A stretch of 64,000 nucleotides of DNA from Epiperipatus broadwayi (taxonomy: Eukaryota; Onychophora; Udeonychophora; Euonychophora; Peripatidae), in the NCBI GenBank assembly GCA_028023455.1, contig JAQFVV010000013.1, positions 2,730,001-2,794,000 on the forward strand. The letters run 5' to 3'. The notes beneath the pieces were generated by a model, which was not told where the DNA came from, did not search any database, and saw only the letters and a program-made list of their open reading frames with translations. Every line of letters starts with the position of its first letter. Position 1 is the first letter of the stretch. This document shows, in pieces, positions 11,345-24,709 of the stretch. Position numbers and translations under genes: made by a program.

Positions 11345-12035
11345 TTATTTCATATATATGCAATTATACTTCTTGTATTTTGACTATACTGCAGTCTTCT
11401 TCAGAGCTATGATACATTAATATATAAAATAATGTGAAACAAATAAATAATGACAAAAGCCAATAAAATGAATAAAATAAAGACAAATAAGCAGGAAAAA
11501 AATATAGAAAAATTAAAATACAAAAAAAAAAAAGGCAAAATATAACCAAAGTCAATAAAACCAGATCAAAAACAAAATAAAGCAAGATTAATTAATAGAT
11601 GTATATTCCTGGCTGCATACATCATATTCATGAATTTTATGGTGAATTACATTGACACCATATTTATGATTTTACTTTTATATAATTTTTTTTATATAAT
11701 ATAAAATTAAAATCATAATAATAGTGTCAATTTGAAATTATAATATTATTGTTTTATAATTAATATAATTTTCAATAAACAATAGTAATTAGAGGATATT
11801 AAAAATAATAAGATATACAATACATATAAATTAATGAGTATTCATGAATATGATGTATGCAGACAAGAATAGTATATAAATATTTTATCTTGTTTTATTT
11901 TGCTTTTTAGTCTGTTTTTGTATACAGTTGTTTTATTTGTTTCACATTATTTTATTTATATTCTTTTATTTATTTGTGTATTATAGCTCTGAAGAAAACT
12001 TCAGGATAGTTGAAGCATCAATCTGCATATAAAAG
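11345..12035. repeat. Long inverted repeat with degenerate hammerhead-like motifs in both arms
   Basis: The left arm (11345-11690) reads in reverse as the right arm (11690-12035). Shared landmarks include ATGAATATGATGTATGCAG, TTGTTTCACATTATTTTAT and AGCTCTGAAGAA. In each arm the last landmark begins a CTGAAGA ... stem ... GAA-like order typical of Penelope-like element ends (minus strand 11374-11408, plus strand 11985-12020). The left motif has lost the G of GAAA and the right has a changed A, so neither looks active. Two Penelope-type terminal pieces in inverted orientation would explain the structure. The ORF at 11364-11585 is low complexity. Confidence 0.55.
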
Positions 12036-14274
12036 TTTGCAATAAAATATTTAAAACAAGAAATATAATTAAATGTATATAGAGTATATACAAAAAAAAA
12101 CAATAGACGATCTCTCTAGTTTATATGTAATCTACGTTTGACTGCATAAATTCCTTTTAAAATCTCTCTACTCATAAGCTATTTAAAACATTATTATTTA
12201 ACAAATTATAAATGATAGTGACAAATTGATCTGTATATTAGTTTAAATATTAATCTTTCTCTATAGATAGTCTAATGTAAAACTATAGCCATATAGTAAT
12301 CTCTTCATAATTAGACAACGATGGCTAAAAACACAGCCAATGGTAGCTGTTAAATAGCTATAATGCAACAGTGAATTCACTATTGCTTAACATTGATTAC
12401 TCATGTTTATACAGATGTATCAAGAAGAGAATTATATTGCCTTTGTTAAATACAAAAAGATAAATATATCAGTAAACTAATATCAACTGAAATTTACAAA
12501 TGATCATGAATAATTGTCAGAGTTAAACAGATATATGCAAAGTTTAGCAAAATAATAGAAATATCTGTGATACCTTTATTAAAATAGTGCAAAAAAACTA
12601 TTTCAATATGAACTTAATCTTAAAAAAAAAAAAAATCTGATTCTTTTACAGAAAGCCATAAGTTTTTTTGAGAGATATCAAGAAATTTTACTTTCCTTCA
12701 TTTAAGATTGATCCACAAATCACAATAATAATATTAAAATCAGATGATAGAAAAGATTATGGAAGATAAGTAGCACTTTAATCTTAAATTCACAAACAAT
12801 ATTTATCTACATGGTTTATAAGAATTTGAGATTATCATATTTGAAGATGATAATGTTAACTGGGAACAATGTCTGTATCAAGGAATGAAACTTTTTTTTC
12901 AACTTCAAGGATTTTGAGCATGAATGTGATAATAATTGGATTAAAAAAATAAGTAAATTGTCTAAATCATTATAGCACAGTTAACAAAAGACAGTGTAGG
13001 ACAGAGTGTAAACAATGATTTCTCTGATCATCACACACTTTTGCCATTAACTACTTTCACAAACTAGAAGTTACATCAGAAAATAATGATTATGGTTATC
13101 AATGCTCTATCAAACTAGAGACTAACAATATAATTTCTTTTGAAACTGAGAGTTCCGATATCACAAATTTATAAAACCGTTGACTAATTTCCAATCAGAC
13201 TTAAGGTTATATCTATAAATGAAAAAAGATTCCATATGTATGTATTTCTATTTCTGTGCTACTTGCTACTATAACGACATTATGATAATTGTTTCCTAGG
13301 ATTTTTTCTATGTTGTATATATACAAAATTAAAACATATATCATATATAATCAAAAGTAGATCTTTTATTGTTTTTAAAAAAGAGATTAACTGGAAGGAT
13401 TATGAGATACAGATTTGAAAAATAAAACTTATAAAAATTTAATTAAAAAAAGTTAAATAATTAAGGAGTGACAAAAAAAAAAAAAAGCACGACAAAAGAA
13501 AATTTACTAAAAAAAAAAAATTAAAAACAAAGTAAACATGTTTATGCAAGCTTCCAAAGGTTGAAATGATTGATAGGCTGGAAAACCTACTATAGTGAAA
13601 AACGAATCTATATGAATATTAAAAAACAAAGTTAAAAATTATTTTGAAAAAAATATTAAATAAGTAAATTATTTTAATCAAATTACAAACTACTTAAACC
13701 ATTTATTCAGTATTCCAATTTATCTTAATTAAAATCTACACTCAGGAAAAGTGATCCATATCACAAAATACCCTGATGACTAGAGACACATACACATTGT
13801 ATATGTATACATTATCTGAATTAACTATTCAGTAATTAAATTAAATGCAAGAAACAATTAAATTAGTTAACAAAATGCTCTCCAATAAAAAAATTCAAAT
13901 AACACCAAATGATATTCATAGTAGTTATAAAATTTTACAAACAGATTATCATGATTCAGTTACATCAATTATTTTATTAACATTTTCAAAAGTAATTGTC
14001 TAAATAAAAATGCAGAAAATTTGTCTATGCTGTTAACATTGCTTTGTCTTCAAAAAAGAAATTCTTTTCGGAAATAAAAAAGTCTTCCAGTAAAAATACA
14101 AAATGTTTGGAGCTCTTTTTTTAAAAATTGAAATCTTATTCCTAATACAACAACTTTTCATCTAAGAGGCAAATAACTTATAATCTTTTGCAACAATAGA
14201 AGGAAATACAATCTTATCCCATAAAAAAGTAACTTTGGATCATAGACTAACTTATTAGATCTAAAATAATTATT
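12036..14274. other. AT-rich noncoding stretch
   Basis: No gene, RNA or clear repeat was recognised. Poly-A runs occur near 12621 and 13473. Confidence 0.5.
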
Positions 14275-14650
14275 AAGAACAACTTTTTTGGAAAATTGAC
14301 TGGTCCTATTGGGTTGTGCTGCAAGCATTTTATAGATAGCACTCTTAGCATTAGCATATTCTAATGGTAAATACTATGCCCTGTATAGAAAAAAAATGCT
14401 TACAATAAAGTTTTGTATATCCTGTTAAATAATACTTTGAGAAATATTGCTCATATACTCAAGTCTATTCTTTTGCAATGGCTTCCTGTTTTTTCACATA
14501 TTTCCCCACCAGATATCAAGTTGCCTCAGAAAATATATGAAGAGTTGTTAAGTAGATTGAATTTGTCAATAACTCAAGATATACTTTTTCTATTTAAAAT
14601 TAATTTTCCCTTTCTGGATGTTCAATTACTAATCTTTTTAAATAACTAAA
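14275..14650 (+). pseudogene. Relic of a Jockey/RTE-like LINE: reverse-transcriptase C-terminal region
   Basis: Conceptual translation in shifting frames gives fragments lined up in family order: FGKLTG near 14290, LLALAYSNGKYYAL near 14340-14375 (family pattern LALxYSTAEYCAP), then an open segment at 14413-14649 containing LQWLPVFSHISPPDI. The latter matches the conserved tract after the RT domain of many animal LINEs. Frameshifts and the lost upstream RT show it is dead. The ORF at 14413 is real relic sequence rather than a gene. Confidence 0.65.
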
Positions 14651-15470
14651 AAATTATGAATTAAAAATGGACTTGTATAAAGTTTCAAGTAACTTTATAT
14701 TTTTCCAAATCCAATAGTAAAAACAGCTACATTTGATTTTTCTGTATATTATTAAAATCTCATCAACAGGTTCAGAACAACCCATGATCACTACCCTTAT
14801 CTGCTTCATGAATCAAATTTAACAACCCCTGATCTATGTGATTAAACACAAACCATGAATGTCATAGTTACTGATCATCAAATCTATGCTTACATTAGCT
14901 AAAATGAAAGATTTAATAAAATTATTAGAAAATCTGTTTTCTGTTTGAAATCTCTATAGATTCCTTTATGATACTGTTAATAGTTAATCAAACTACTTTG
15001 AAAAAAAATCTATAAATAAATGGTTGAATAAAGCATTATGCTAGCAATATCATTTTTCATGTGTTATATGTATCACATTATATATGCACACACATCATTA
15101 TTTTATAATGTTTTGAATATCTATAAAAGTTAGCACTGTGATACAAAACTATTTCAAGTATGCCAAATATTTTTACAATCAAGCAATAATTTGAAATACT
15201 CCATCTTTGTTCATAATTTTTATCAAACCTAACACTCTCTAATCAAGCTGTGTCATATCCATTTTCTCTTGGACAAATGACTACTGACTAATCATCATTT
15301 ATCAATATATACTTTAAATCTTCATAAATAATTTTGTTTAAACATTATGATGTAAACAGTCAATAGTTTAAAAGTTTAGACATCATGGAATTAATTATCA
15401 GATGATTTATCTTAATAATAATCATCTTTAAACAAGCATCTATTTTTATAGCGCGATGTTTATAATTGTA
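14651..15470. other. AT-rich stretch with no recognised feature
   Basis: No motifs, repeats or ORFs worth naming were seen. Confidence 0.45.
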
Positions 15471-15673
15471 ATTCACTAAATATCAGCCTTTTACAGCTAC
15501 TGTGCGTGAGTGTTAAATAATAAATGAATACTTTTCAGTGCCCATACAAGATATAGCATTTTATTCTTTCTTAAATGCTATATCTTGTATGGGCACTGAA
15601 AAGTATTCATTTATTATTTAACACTCATTAAAGTGCATGCACAGTAGCTGTAAAAGGCTGATATTTAGTGAAT
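15471..15673. repeat. Near-perfect hairpin, ~92-bp arms
   Basis: Arm 15471-15562 pairs with 15572-15673 around a ~10-base loop. The central blocks (ATGCTATATCTTGTATGGGC and neighbours) are perfect, and the right arm has a small insertion near 15630. It is a MITE-like foldback. A transcript through it would form long double-stranded RNA or a miRNA-like precursor. Confidence 0.9.
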
Positions 15674-16977
15674 AATCATCTTTGTAAATTATATATATAA
15701 CAGAATAGATAAAATAACAATAATAAAATTAAATGTTTTATCATAATGACATTAAAAAAAAAAATTAAAAATGTGGGTGTATAGTCTGCAGATTGCTATG
15801 GTATTCCCAATGAAAATAAAATAGCACTTCTTTAAAAAAAAAGTTTGTGCGTATTTTGCTGCACCATATAAGCAAAATCTAGCCATAAAAAGAAAAATAC
15901 ACAAAAATGTGACACTAAAGTGAAATAGCTTCTGATGATCAAAATGACTTATTCAGCAATAGCCTAAAACCTTTGAATATGATTTAGCAATGTGTGCATA
16001 TGGAAAATGATTCAAAGAAATTAGCAAATAGCAAAAAAACAAACTAACAATACAATCGGAATAAAAATTATCCCTAAAATTTTTGTAGGATAATAGATAT
16101 AGCAAGAGATTTTCATTTTATTCATTACAATTATTGTGTCTTTTTATTTACAGTATATACAAAAATATTCAGTAGACATGCTAACATGATAGATAAGTCA
16201 ACCATGAAAGCAAATTTATTTCTGTTGCTCATATTCAAAACTGCATGATGTTCAATTTGATATCTCCCCCGGGTTATAATACTAATGTGATTTAATCATT
16301 ATGCACAATGTTTTATCTGGTAATACACTTTATGAAAAACAAGACCTCATGAGTTTAATATATTTATAATACACCTGGGTCTCTTTTTATATGGTAGATA
16401 GGCTCCACAGATAACCCACATTGAAAAATTGCACAAAAATAGACTTAACTTACCTTGAAAAATGTGGGATATGTTCCATAATTTTCAAAAATCGCATAAA
16501 ACCAAAGCAACAAGACAAAATTACTTTAAACTACGCATTAAAAAAAAAAAAGGAAATAAACTATGACTAATAAAAAATTTCAAATATTTGAAAAAAATTG
16601 ATACAAGACAAACTTTTTTTACTTTTTTTATTAACTAGTTAATTTTATTCAAAACAATATGTTTTATGTGCAATTTATTTTACATTTTTTAATCATTATC
16701 GCTATTTGACAATATGCAGTTTATTTGTAAACTAGTAAGACATCAGATTCATCACAAGAGGAAATATAATTAGCATCAATTCAGTCTCGTGCTGTGTTAA
16801 TGGTTTCTGTAGACTATTAATCGGTAATTAAACTTTGAGACAATGATTTTACTAATTGTTTACGAAGCTCACAATATCCAGACAGCTATGTCTAACTGTT
16901 AGAGAATGTACTTCCACGAGTGCAACTATATATATATAAAACACTTCTACGAGTGTATTAATAATGACTAATGGTTA
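15674..16977. other. AT-rich stretch with a possible repeat relic
   Basis: The 16385-16530 segment has two related motifs (CCACATTGAAAAATTGCACA and a TTTCAAAAATCGCATAAAAC block) resembling short dispersed DNA-repeat remnants. It also happens to contain a good minus-strand splice donor (AAG|GTAAGT at 16450). No gene is called. There are near-duplicate CACGAGTGCA/TACGAGTGTA motifs near 16917 and 16952. Confidence 0.35.
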
Positions 16978-17153
16978 AATTTTCTTTTATACACATATAC
17001 ATGGAGAAACTTTTAGACAAAAAAAAGTTACAAATAAAAATATTTAAACATTTTTAAAGATGCATTCTTTTTAAGTTGAAATTAAAAGTTCTTAAATATT
17101 TTTACTTGTAACTTTTTTCTGTCTAAAGGTTTCTCCATGTATATAAGAAAATA
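16978..17153. repeat. Hairpin with ~55-70-bp arms
   Basis: ATATACATGGAGAAACTTTT at about 16995 returns as the reverse complement ending near 17143, with an AAAGTTACAA/TTGTAACTTT block also paired. The loop is ~45 bases. It is a small foldback element. Confidence 0.85.
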
Positions 17154-17268
17154 TAAACATATACAGACATACAACTATTTAGCTCTCATTGGAATTTAGT
17201 TCATAATTCATATCATTATCAATTAAAATGATTTTATAATTGATTAGAAAGTTGAAGACTTTCTCAAA

Positions 17269-17370
17269 TCATTTTTGCTGTAAACGAACAGGTTCCACTT
17301 CCGTTTCATTATCTTTTTCTAAATCTTTACAGTATCGAAATTTATTGCCAAACCCTTTTCCAACAGGCAT
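17269..17370 (-). other. Short coding-like segment, candidate terminal exon
   Basis: The minus strand encodes a hydrophilic 33-residue run starting MPVGKGFGNKFRYCKDLEKD and ending in VRLQQK before TGA. It has three CpGs in about 100 bases and a non-random codon look that differ from the surroundings. A TAA lies directly before the ATG, so it would be a very small ORF or the tail of a spliced gene (possible acceptor AG at about 17355). A good minus-strand acceptor (TTTTTGTGCAG) lies further upstream near 17521. I do not recognise the protein. Confidence 0.25.
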
Positions 17371-19775
17371 TTAAAGTATGTAATTTAATGTGTGTATATA
17401 AAACGGGGAAATCCCGATTTTAATTGAAATATGAACTTCTTTATCGCATAAAAGAAAACCATATAAAAAGATATTAAGAAGAAACATGAACAGCATAACT
17501 TTAAAATCGCATTTAAAAAATCTGCACAAAAAGAACACCAGGTGTATATTCAATTACAACGATTACATTCACTTTTCTGACAGACTGAAAATGTTTTACA
17601 TGTGAACAATAAACATATTAAGAATAACATATATAAACACTTATTACAGAATTAGGAAAAAAAAAGTTTATAGAATGTTTTTAAGGCAAATGTAAGGAGC
17701 TATTTTACATGCAAAAGGGAAATAAAATAAATGATTTAACAAGTTCATTCTTTTAAAAAACAAATAATTTGCAATAATTAATTAATATCTATATGTGTAA
17801 TTTCTAAATAAAAATAATGTAAACAAGTAATAAGTTATTTTTTCATTCATATTAAAAGAATGTGACATAAGAGTGATGAATCTCTATCCATTATCATATA
17901 ACATTTTTGATAACATGATTTGTTTGTTTTCTTGACTGGATGAAATGATGAAAAATGAGCTTAATAGGGATGTAAAAAAAACAACAATGGAGTTGTTAAC
18001 AAGTTCAAATTCACAGTGATTTATTTTCAAAATTGAGTTGAAGAATTATCATAGTAAATATTTTATTTTTACATAGAAAATCATAAGTGATTTGAGTTTT
18101 TGAAAGACATCTTTTTTTTTCTAACTTGAAATAAATGAAGATATTTTTTTAAAAAAAGAAAAGAAAAACAATAAAGCACATAATGAATGTCAACTAACTT
18201 GGAATGGAGATAAACTATGCAGTAAAACAACTGGAGGATGTTATTACTTAATTTAATGTAATCCTGGACAAAAAAGAAAGATAAAGAAAAAAACTGAACA
18301 GCCTACTTTTTTTTTAGATAAAAATGTTAATTTTCTTTAAGATAATTTTCAAATGCTAAAAATTGGGTTCTGGCTATAAAAAATAGAAACATAATAAAAA
18401 GGAAGTATCAGAAATTATTACTTAATTTTTTAAAATTTTGTATTATCAATAGTTCACCTAACTTCAGATTTCCACACATATTTTTAACATTTCATTATGT
18501 GAAAGCATTTCAATTTTCATTTACAACTTTTTGTTTATTTCTTTGCTTTTTATATCCATTTTTTAAAAAATTGAATTATTAATCTCACTATAATAATGGC
18601 TTATTAGATTCTCTTATATTCAAAATTCCATGATATTTAATTCAGTTCTTTCACATAATTTATATAATTATTATTTTACATGCATAATCAATTCAAATTG
18701 GTTGTTAAGTTCCTATGTTACTAGAACATATTTATTTATGTGCTTATAATGATTGCAAATAAAACTATATATATTTTGATCCATCTTTTTTAATGGATCA
18801 CTGAAAATAAATATCCTAAGGATAAAATAAATGATATTACTGGGAACCCATTAAACTTTATACATAAGAACAATTCAAGGATTATTAACAGAAATACATG
18901 CAAGTTTGGAGTGCAGATTTTATAATTCAAAACATATCATGCTAATTATTTGAATAAAGTATGTATATAAGGTATCTATAATTTTGATATATTAATATAT
19001 ATATATTTAAAAATGAGGTTAGTACTAATTATAATAATTAGATACAATACATAATTTTTGTATCAGTTTAAATTTATTTTTATTTAATGTTACAAAAAAA
19101 AAATTAAACATTTTTATTAACATTTGCTTCAATTCAAAATAATCAGTTTTGAATAACTGAAGTCAATTTAAGATTTTTAAATATAGTTATACTTTCCCTG
19201 ACTTTTCTGTTATTATTTCTTTCCAGAAGGAAAATTCTGGAAAAAAAAAAGGTAACAATAACTCCTTCAATTAGAAAGCACTCTTATAGTAATTTAAGAC
19301 AATTAAAAAATCACTGTTTAAAAAAACGAGAGAGATAAAGAGATAGGCAGTTTTTATTTTTAATCGAGAGTGATAAATATTGCAGTTGATTTTTGAAAAA
19401 TATAAATTTCAATTAACTATTTTTAAGAATAAGATTATCATTAATAAGATTCTAGGTGTAAATGAAATTTGAAAAGAATTCATTAAAACAAAATAAAAAT
19501 GCTTTTGAAAAATTATAAGATTGTTTTGTTTATATTTTATTATAAATAATTAGAATTTATGAAAATTTTAAATATAAAACATTATTCATTAATGATAAAC
19601 TAATTATAATGTGTATATATATATAGTAATGGCACGTCATTTCAAATTTTAAAAACTCCTATTCATGTGGAAAATGTTTTATTTGAATTTTAATTTGTCA
19701 AATGATAATTCTAAAAATGATAAAAGCCAGAAGAAAAAATAATAGAAATAAGAGCAATATAATGAAGTTTCATTA
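17371..19775. other. AT-rich stretch with no firm feature
   Basis: The ORFs here (17371-17553 minus, 19679-19870 minus) are hydrophobic AT-driven reading frames. A possible splice acceptor at 17521 is noted with the previous entry. Otherwise nothing was recognised. Confidence 0.4.
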
Positions 19776-21040
19776 TAATATAATGAGCATGCAAATAGCT
19801 CTAAACAAGCATTTCCGATAAATACCGGCAGAGAAAGCAAATGCTTATCTAGAATTATCCCTATCCCCAAACTGGTTTTGAGCTGATGGCTCTCCTCAGT
19901 GAGGTGTTAGGATATTCAGACGCTAGATCTAAAATATCAACTCAAGCACAGTATTTATCTAATACTTAACTATTAAATAGAAAATCTGAAATTTTCAGAC
20001 ATTTATACATCTTCAAATCCAGCTATCTAACTTAAATAGCCATATGGGACAGAACTAAATTCAGATATACCATATATTAATAACTTTAGCAATATAACAT
20101 CACCAAAGATTCAAAAGCAAAACTATAATAGTAAAAAAATCTAAGTCATACATTATGTGACTTAACTTATTAAGCTTTTATTACAAATTTAATATAATGA
20201 GCATGCTAGTAGCTCTAAACAAGCTTTTCTGATAAATGCCAGAAGAGAAAGCATTTAAAATCTCTATTTAGAATTATCCCTATCCCCAAACTGGCTTCGA
20301 GCTGATGGTCTCCTCAGTGAGATGCTAGGATATTCAGACACTAATTCTAAAATACCAATTCAAGTGCAGCATTTATCTAATATTTAACTATTAAGTAGAA
20401 AATTGAAATTTTCAGATATCTATATGTCTTCAAATCCAGCTATCAATTCAAAACTGGTTTGGAGATGGAAATAATTCTAGATAAGAGATTTTAAATGCTT
20501 TCTCTTCTGGCATTATTGGAAAAGCTTGTTTAGAGCTATTACCATGCTTATTATATTAAATTTGTAATACAAGTTTAATAAGTTAAGTCACGTGGTGTAT
20601 GACTTGATTTTCTTACTATTATAGTTTTGCTTTTGAGGATTTGGCGATGTTATATTGCTAAAATTATTAATATATGGTGTATCTGAATTTAGTTCAATCC
20701 CATATGGCTATATAAGTTAGATGGCTGACTTGAAGACATATAGATGTCTAAAAATTTCAGATTTTCTACTTAATAGTAAAGTATTAGTCAAATGCTGTGC
20801 TCAAGTTGGTATTTTAGATCTAGTGTCTGAACATTCTAGCACCTCACTGAGGAGAGCCATCAGCTTAAAACTAATTTGGGAGTAGGGATAATTCTAGATA
20901 GAGATTTTAAATGCTTTCTCTTCTGGCATTTATCAGAAAAGCTTGTTTAGAGCTATTAGCATGTTCATTATATTACATTTGTAATACAAGCTTAATAAGT
21001 TAAGTCACATGATGTATGACTTGATTTTCTTATGATTATT
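19776..21040. repeat. Inverted array of a ~395-415-bp repeat (two units each way)
   Basis: A full unit (19776-20190) and a partial unit (20191-20442) in plus orientation are followed at ~20445 by a partial (20445-20571), a full (20572-20965) and a tail piece (20966-21040) in minus orientation. Shared blocks include AGCTCTAAACAAGCTTTTC, CCTATCCCCAAACTGG, CTCCTCAGTGAGG and AGCCATATGGGA. Copies differ at several percent of positions. Transcripts would fold into a duplex of several hundred base pairs. A distant relative with the same block order lies at 28418-29060. Confidence 0.85.
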
Positions 21041-24000
21041 GAAGTTCATTGAAGATATATATAATCAATCAAATTCTCAATGATCCTGATATAAACTCCA
21101 CATTCAGCAAAAAAGATGTCAGACTGACCTCTCTCATTGTACAGATACTACTGAATATTAGGGTGATCTAGAAATTTAAACACCTAAATCTTTCCACCAG
21201 AAATGATAATCCAACTTTCTATTAAATACTCAGTGAGTGCAAATTTACTGACATTAAAAGTTGAATATATTCTCAATCAAATACACATAGATATGATATA
21301 AAATATTAAACCTTTTAATGCTAAGCATTTCTCAATGGGTATATGTAATTTCTGTCCACATTATAACATTCAATAGATTTTTAAAGAAATTCAAGTGTTT
21401 TAAATCTTTAGTTCAACTGGTCAGAATTATATAATGATCAGTCTGAAATTGTTTTCACTAGTTTATAGCTTAAGGGAATGTGCAATTCATATGGGTAAAT
21501 GCAGTCAATTATTTTGATTAGTTTACATATCTTCCAATATAAAATTTAATTACTACATATATTCCTCAAAATGTGATGCATAATAATCCATTAGGGATTA
21601 TAAAGTGAACAGAAATCACCTCCCTTTGAGAGATATTTATAGTATTTCATTAGAAGGTTTAATATCATATATCCATGTATTTGATTGGAAATATATTAAA
21701 ATTTGAATACCAATGCTCACAATCACAATATTTAAATAGAAAATCAATTATTTCTAGCGAGGAGATGCAGGTGTTTGAACCTCTAGATAACATGATGATG
21801 AGAGGTTGAATTAAAAAATACATGTATAATAAAAGAGGACAGTCTGATATCTTTTTTATAGCTCATAATTTGAAAGTGTAGAACTCTTACCAGGAATACT
21901 GTGAAGTAATCTGATTGGTGTCTCTCCAGCATAGTATACAATTACTATTGTATGCATATATATATATCTTGATACAGTTGATGAACCAGTTCCCCTAAAT
22001 TAATCCTGTGACTGTTATTCTCTAATATTTATAATTCAGAAATTAAATATTATAACATCTAATATATTACTTCACAATAAGCTTATTGTAGAACATATCA
22101 GTATTCTAATATATTGTCTAAATCAATTAAATTTCTTTACTTAGTAATTAAAAAAAATTTTTTTTGGTATTAAAAACTTCTACTACAAATTAGAGAATTC
22201 CCATTTCTTTCAAGTATTATAATGAATATATATATATGATCGATATGCTTGTGGGGAAAAAAATTGAAATTTAGAAGACATTATAATAATTTTATATTGC
22301 AGAGACAGATAAATTAAAGCAATAAAATATTTACTACAATAGTTATAGTTGTAAACATAAATAACTTATATTCAATAATTAGAAATGTTTGACAATTATC
22401 AGATGGATTTCAAAATATTTTGGATGCAGTGTTATTATTCAATAAAAATCTGCTTTGAACCATGCATAGATTTTTTTTCTACATAATTTTAAATATATAT
22501 TTTTCTTTTAATATGAATAAAATAAAAACAGATTTAAAATGTTAAATTAATTCACACAGAAACATTGGAAATGCTCTTCATTTGATAAGATAAAACTCTA
22601 TGGACTAAATGGCCAAATATGGTTTTAATCATTGTCCAAATGTTCATAAATTAAACAAACTTATATGTGTTTGAATTGACTAACACCATCATATAAGTGA
22701 TATATATGATCATATTAATGTAAATGGGCCACTACTATGATTTCTGGAATGGGAAGTTATATGTCCTCAATTTCTGTGATAACTAATGTCTTAATGTAAC
22801 TATTATGAAATTAATTGTTTTTTGTTTATATATACAAGCATAACCTCTGATTTTGTTGATTGGTCTCCTTTGAGATTGATATGTAAATGTCCTTCTTTTT
22901 GTAAATGATTCTTATGGTTTGTGAATGGTTTGTGAATAAAATTTCCTTTGAAAGATAAAAAAAAATTTTATTATATAAATACAAAATATATTCATTATAT
23001 TACTTTGCATTCTTTTTTGTATACATCTTAACTTGATAAATATTTAAATTGCTAAATTTTACAGTAGAAAAATTAGTTTTACACTCAAAACCATGCACAG
23101 AAGTTTTATAATAGTTGACTTATCAAAAACTCACTTTTTTTAAAAAAATATAACACTTCAATGATAGAAACTATTTGTTAATTTCAAATCCATATTTGTC
23201 TGAGCTCATGCTAATTCATCAATACTTGAGACAACTCAAAATTATCAGAATCCAAAATAATTTTACATTCATTTGATAATATTTTTAAATGATCCAAACT
23301 AAATAAAGTATTTTTCATATTTTGTTGTCATCTAGAGGCAAAAATATAAAGTTGATGATGAAAATTTCTGCATAATGAATGATAAAAAATATGTGAAATC
23401 TGTATTTCATATATTTAGTTTATTCTGGCCAAGATTCAAGCATTTGGCAATCCCATATTTGTCAATTAATACTCTATTGGTCAATGAAGAATCAAACAAA
23501 TAAATACTTAAAATTTACTATTTATTATATATATAAATTTCTAGTGATTTTAAATTGAATATACCACACTATCAGATATACTATTAATATAAACTCAAAT
23601 TTGAAGTAACTTTATTTTTACTTAATTTTTTACAGAAATGTTAACATATAAATTTCTAGGTGCTTTTGTAAGTCTGCAACCAGCAATACTTATTTCCTCT
23701 CTTTTTGCCATTTTCATAAATGAGCTTTTGAATATTTATCACTAGTAATTTCTTGCATTCACTTAAATGTATATATATTATTTTGTTATCATTTATAAAA
23801 ATTTGTTTGATTTGCAGGAAATCAATTATTTTTTATAATCCAGATTTTATTTTAAAATAAACACAAAAACAAAAATAAATCATGGATTCAAAGCTAGTAA
23901 AAATAATGCTACATTTCCTTCATACTATAATATTGTCTTATACAATTAGTGTTATCAATAGTTAACTGATCAATTCAAGGTCAGTTGGGCTGGCTATTTA

Positions 24001-24429
24001 ATAAATTTTCTATCTCAATTCTAGATCACACATTACAATCTAGGACTTATTAATGAAGTGTGAAATTCTCTTAATTAAGGGGTATGTTGTGGATACAAGT
24101 AAATACATCCCTGGGTTCATTTTTAAAAAAATCATAATTGGTTTTCTGACAATTATTTTATTATTAATAATTTGATTAAAAGAAAATGTGAGTTTTTCTT
24201 CTTAGCAGAAGAATAGATTGAATGTGGAACTTTATAATAGAAATCTGAAGGTAGAAGTTTAATGTTTGACAAGGCTTAAAAATAATTGCTAGATTAAAAC
24301 CACAAAGTTATAGACATTCATTAATCATAGTCATTCAAATATGTTTTTGATGCATTGAAAACATCATACGATTCTAAGAAATGGTATCATAATTTTATTG
24401 TTACTAATTTTCTTCTTTTCTAAGCTAAC
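21041..24429. other. AT-rich stretch with no firm feature
   Basis: No recognisable genes or element ends. One short exon-like patch (21891-21944 minus) is listed separately. Confidence 0.4.
21891..21944 (-). other. Exon-like patch with strong splice donor
   Basis: On the minus strand a 54-base open segment (translation containing YYAGETPIRLLHSIP) ends at CCTG|GTAAGAG, a good donor. An acceptor-like CAATAG lies just before it. It could be an internal exon of a minus-strand gene or a fragment of an unrecognised repeat. No homology is claimed. Confidence 0.2.
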
Positions 24430-24681
24430 GTAATACTACTTGGTTGGTAATGAACATACAGAAAAAGTTTTTTTTTTTTAATATTCAGCTTTATTGTGCA
24501 TAATATGCTTTCAGTATATTTACTATATCATATTCATGGTATATAATGGTGTCAATCATACCACTATATGCCATGAATATGATATAGTAAATATACTGAA
24601 AGCATGCTAAGCAGTAATAAAGCTGAATATTAAAAAAAAAAAAAAAACTTTTCTGTATACTCATTAACAAGTGAGTATTAT
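24430..24681. repeat. Hairpin, ~105-bp arms
   Basis: The AT-rich left arm, including AATATTCAGCTTTATT and TTTACTATATCATATTCATG, is repeated in reverse complement across a short centre near 24545-24555. Poly-T and poly-A blocks face each other (24469-24480 and 24631-24647). It sits directly before the LINE relic at 24.7 kb. Confidence 0.88.
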
Positions 24682-24709
24682 ATCATAATTCTATTATATT
24701 CATCTATGA

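Noticed and set aside
13770-13800. CTGATGA motif as a second hammerhead core
   Set aside because: No GAAA element or pairing stems follow at the required distance.
16440-16530. Exon-like minus-strand segment with a perfect donor (AAG|GTAAGT) and an open frame
   Set aside because: Adjacent related motifs suggest a decayed dispersed DNA repeat; without transcripts the donor is not enough.
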